Positions 61,584 to 64,000 of a DNA stretch of 64,000 nt are shown here, one piece after another; position 1 is the stretch's first letter, and each line of letters begins with the position of its first letter. The stretch lies in the NCBI GenBank assembly GCA_037443645.1, contig JBBINY010000006.1:7639-71638 (forward strand). The letters run 5' to 3'. A model generated the notes under the pieces. That model saw only the letters and a program-made list of their open reading frames with translations. It was not told where the DNA came from and ran no database searches. This DNA comes from UBA2336 sp037443645. Its GTDB lineage: Bacteria > Bacteroidota > Bacteroidia > Cytophagales > Cyclobacteriaceae. A program made the translations under genes and the position numbers.

Positions 61584-63455
61584 TTACTTCGCCATCCAGG
61601 TATTGTTCTTACCATCTGCATCGCCACTAACCGGAACGGTTAGCTGAACCGATTTTATTTTCCTTTTACCGGCACTGACTTTGTGTTTATAAATTGCCGA
61701 AGTCTTCCAAACAGCCGGGCTGACATCCTGATTTAAAGTTGTGCCGTCCGTAAAGTTTACCGTTATGGCAAAGGCAACGGGACGACCGCCTTTATTTTCC
61801 AGTACTACCACGTTATTTTTCACATCGTTTATGCCTACATCCATGTAGCCCCAGTCAAAATACCATTTCTTCCAGAACCAATTCAGATCTTGACCCGATA
61901 CCCGGTTAAACGTAAACATAAAATCATACGGTGTGGGGTGCTTGTGCTTCCATTCGTTCATATACGCATGCAGGCACTTCAGAAACATGTCTTTACCCAA
62001 CAGGTTATACAATGCGACATACGATTGCGAACCGATTGTATATGAGTTCAGTCCGCTGCCTTCGGCAATATGACTTGGCACCATGATCGGTAAAACACGC
62101 TGAGAGCCTAAATAGGGTTGATCCCAGTTGCCCGGTGCAAACAGTTGGTCAATGAAGTAATCGGAAAAACTGGCAAACCCTTCGTCCATCCATGCATACT
62201 TTTTTTCATTGATGCCCATCATAAACGGGAAATACATGTGGCACATCTCATGAAGGGTAAGTCCCAGTTGAGCTTCCGCGTTACTGATTTCCCTGCCAAT
62301 CCACTGTGCCATCATGGCACCGGAAATCTCCTGGTCATTCGCCATTCCCGGAAATTCCATTCCACCGCCCTGAAGCCCGTTGAAAATAGTGAAGTACTTA
62401 TAGGGAAAGGGGTACACCGGAAACTTGGTGTGAAACACCTGGAGCGATCGTTCAATGGATTCCAGCACCGCACCAAACTCAGGGTGGTTTGGCGGATAGG
62501 CTACCTGAATAAAATATTCACCCATAGCATCGGTGTAGCTGCGGGCATCCCATATAAAATGGTCGCTCAGCGCAAAAGCAAAATCAGGAAAATCATTTGC
62601 CGTAAACTTCCATGTTTTTGTTCCGCTGGCTTTTTTTATGAAATCATCTTCACCAAAAACCCGTACCGGCTGCTTGCTGCCGCGGGCTTGTTGAATGCGT
62701 TGTTGAATACCCGTTGAATACACTTCCTGGGGATTGGCAGGTGGAACCGAGGCCCAAACCACGAAGTTATCAGGCACGCTCAGTTCAATTTCGTAATCGG
62801 AATAGTCGTGGTAAAATTCAGTGGCTGCGTCATAAACAATGCGGTCCCACAGATCAATGTCATCCAGCACGGCCATTTCGGGGTACCAGTAAGCGATGAA
62901 CATTGATGTAGAATCAATGGCACCACTTCGTTCAAAACCTTTTCCCGGGATTTCGTAGTTCCAGGCTATGGTGAGTTGCAGGGAGGCCTTTGGCGGCAAA
63001 GGATTTTTAAGGCGAATGGTATAGTTTGTGCCTCCGTAAACAGCTTGCTCTTCATCGGTAAGATCTACAGCCACACCATTTACAAGAACCTTTTCAATAA
63101 CCATTCCTTTATGATCGGCAAAACTATTTTCACCCCGGTTAAAGAATCCGGCTTTGCGCGAGGTGGGTTTATAGTAATCGTGGTAGGTATGAAAGGTCGG
63201 GTTCCGGATGGTATCAACATTATTGTTGTGATAGGTGATGTTTGCCTCCCCCTTCAATATCCGGTTATTCGGATCGACTGTTGCCTTGATTTTATATTCA
63301 GAGCGGTTTTGTGTGTATGAAGGCGAAACCGAACCATCCATTTTGCGTGTTCCATTTTCATAGGCCTTTTGAAATTCAACAGGCATGTACAGCGATTGAC
63401 CGGCTGAAGCAAAAACAACAAAAATGAACCATACGGGTGATGCTATTCTTTTCAT
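61584..63455 (-). CDS. M1 family metallopeptidase, exported
   Basis: Aminopeptidase-N-like zinc enzyme of 623 residues from the ATG at 63455, which provides a signal peptide (MKRIASPVWFIFVVFASAGQ). The zinc site is LHEMCHMYFPF with the third ligand in MDEGFASFSDYF. The exopeptidase GGMEF motif is GGMEFPG. A short C-terminal beta domain follows. Probably periplasmic or secreted, trimming peptides. Confidence 0.93.
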   Translation of the reverse strand: MKRIASPVWFIFVVFASAGQSLYMPVEFQKAYENGTRKMDGSVSPSYTQNRSEYKIKATVDPNNRILKGEANITYHNNNVDTIRNPTFHTYHDYYKPTSRKAGFFNRGENSFADHKGMVIEKVLVNGVAVDLTDEEQAVYGGTNYTIRLKNPLPPKASLQLTIAWNYEIPGKGFERSGAIDSTSMFIAYWYPEMAVLDDIDLWDRIVYDAATEFYHDYSDYEIELSVPDNFVVWASVPPANPQEVYSTGIQQRIQQARGSKQPVRVFGEDDFIKKASGTKTWKFTANDFPDFAFALSDHFIWDARSYTDAMGEYFIQVAYPPNHPEFGAVLESIERSLQVFHTKFPVYPFPYKYFTIFNGLQGGGMEFPGMANDQEISGAMMAQWIGREISNAEAQLGLTLHEMCHMYFPFMMGINEKKYAWMDEGFASFSDYFIDQLFAPGNWDQPYLGSQRVLPIMVPSHIAEGSGLNSYTIGSQSYVALYNLLGKDMFLKCLHAYMNEWKHKHPTPYDFMFTFNRVSGQDLNWFWKKWYFDWGYMDVGINDVKNNVVVLENKGGRPVAFAITVNFTDGTTLNQDVSPAVWKTSAIYKHKVSAGKRKIKSVQLTVPVSGDADGKNNTWMAK

Positions 63456-63527
63456 CGGATGCGGGTTTGGGTTATCGTAAAAACAATGTTTGTGAAAACA
63501 AACGAACAAAACAAGGTAATGTTGCGG

Positions 63528-64000
63528 CTAACCGATCTCAATTACCACGTCATCGGTTAACGGATGACCAACACAGGTAAGTACATATCCTTCGTCTCTT
63601 TCGGCTTGCGAAAGACCTTCTTCTTCATCCATTTTAACCTTGCCTGAAACAGCCTTGCCCCGGCATGCCGTACACAACCCGCTTTGGCAACTGTACGGCA
63701 AATCAATACCCTGGTCGAGGGCTGTTTCAAGAATAGCCTTATTCGGCTGAACCGTGATTTTGTATTCCTGGCCATCGTACCGGATGGTTACCTGTCGGGC
63801 CTTCGGTTCATCAGTCGAGGCATGCACTTCCTGCTTTTTCTCTTTGTCAATGGTTCCCTGAACAAAACTTTCTTTGAATATTTTCTCCCTTGGGATTTGT
63901 TGTTGTGCCAGCAGGGTTTCCACATTCTTCATCATGCCCTCAGGACCACACATCAGGTAGGTTGTTTTTTCAATGCCCCAGTTGGGTATTCGCTCGAAAA
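63528..64000 (-). CDS. paaE: Oxidoreductase with C-terminal 2Fe-2S domain, probable PaaE (5' end outside window)
   Basis: The frame is open to the right edge. The visible part is the end of an FNR-type NAD(P)H domain (WGIEKTTYLMCGPEGMMKNV) and a plant-type 2Fe-2S ferredoxin domain with CQSGLCTAC and a fourth Cys in VLTCVGHPLTDDVVIEI. This order and the sequence around the cluster match PaaE, the reductase of phenylacetyl-CoA epoxidase. A related hydroxylase reductase is possible. It lies 35 kb from paaABCD. Confidence 0.75.
   Translation of the reverse strand, partial: FERIPNWGIEKTTYLMCGPEGMMKNVETLLAQQQIPREKIFKESFVQGTIDKEKKQEVHASTDEPKARQVTIRYDGQEYKITVQPNKAILETALDQGIDLPYSCQSGLCTACRGKAVSGKVKMDEEEGLSQAERDEGYVLTCVGHPLTDDVVIEIG

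Noticed and set aside
1..64000. CRISPR arrays, tRNA or rRNA genes, defence islands, intact prophage or IS
   Set aside because: I saw no regularly spaced repeats, cloverleaf-like segments, transposase, integrase or known defence proteins; gene content is mainly housekeeping and metabolic. A tRNAscan and Infernal run would settle the RNA genes.

Overview
The window is a 64 kb piece of a chromosome from a Bacteroidota bacterium, most likely order Cytophagales. The signs are a dnaE with a fused proofreading domain, a PorU2-like C25 peptidase with a type IX secretion tail, a dcw cluster in the Bacteroidota order and without ddl, TAnnTTTG-type -7 boxes, a near absence of Shine-Dalgarno sequences, and kdsB (Gram-negative LPS). 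Taxonomy is inferred from gene content only. Coding density is high. I saw no tRNA, rRNA, CRISPR array or intact insertion sequence.

Layout. 1-4.6 kb: 3' part of dnaE, then trxA and a terminator. 4.6-7.3 kb: minus-strand P1 peptidase, YkgJ protein and GlxA-type regulator. 7.3-12.5 kb: plus-strand accessory genes (a broken HMA-like gene, VOC, tandem SRPBCC, DoxX, PhnB-like, MATE, tandem DUF1801, DUF2200). 12.6-18.6 kb: a giant PorU2-like protein divergent from a sulfotransferase. 18.7-23.8 kb: PadR/PspC pair, then an ECF sigma factor with a one-TM partner and an outer-membrane protein. 24.4-28.0 kb: TetR regulator and paaABCD of the phenylacetyl-CoA epoxidase; its likely reductase paaE is 35 kb away at the right edge. 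28.1-35.8 kb: LemA-like protein, alkane hydroxylase, OmpA and LysM envelope proteins, NfeD-type protease, MBL hydrolase, kdsB.

36.1-51.5 kb (minus) is the complete division and wall cluster mraZ-rsmH-ftsL-ftsI-murE-mraY-murD-ftsW-murG-murC-ftsQ-ftsA-ftsZ. Most junctions overlap or are separated by a few bases. It opens with a promoter embedded in three 10-bp MraZ-type repeats and closes with a strong terminator. 51.9-64 kb: fhs, trmN6, a DUF5916 outer-membrane protein, YceI/MarR pair, two metallopeptidases, a TauE/SafE-CBU_0592-CDF membrane-protein operon, and partial paaE.

The most interesting signals are regulatory and structural: the MraZ operator/promoter architecture with possible extra boxes before ftsA and ftsZ, a 24-bp perfect palindrome before yceI, a terminator placed directly at the marR start codon, an ATAA junction that implies an AUA start for a CDF transporter, two in-frame stops in neighbouring small genes, and a 121-bp MITE-like remnant upstream of mraZ.
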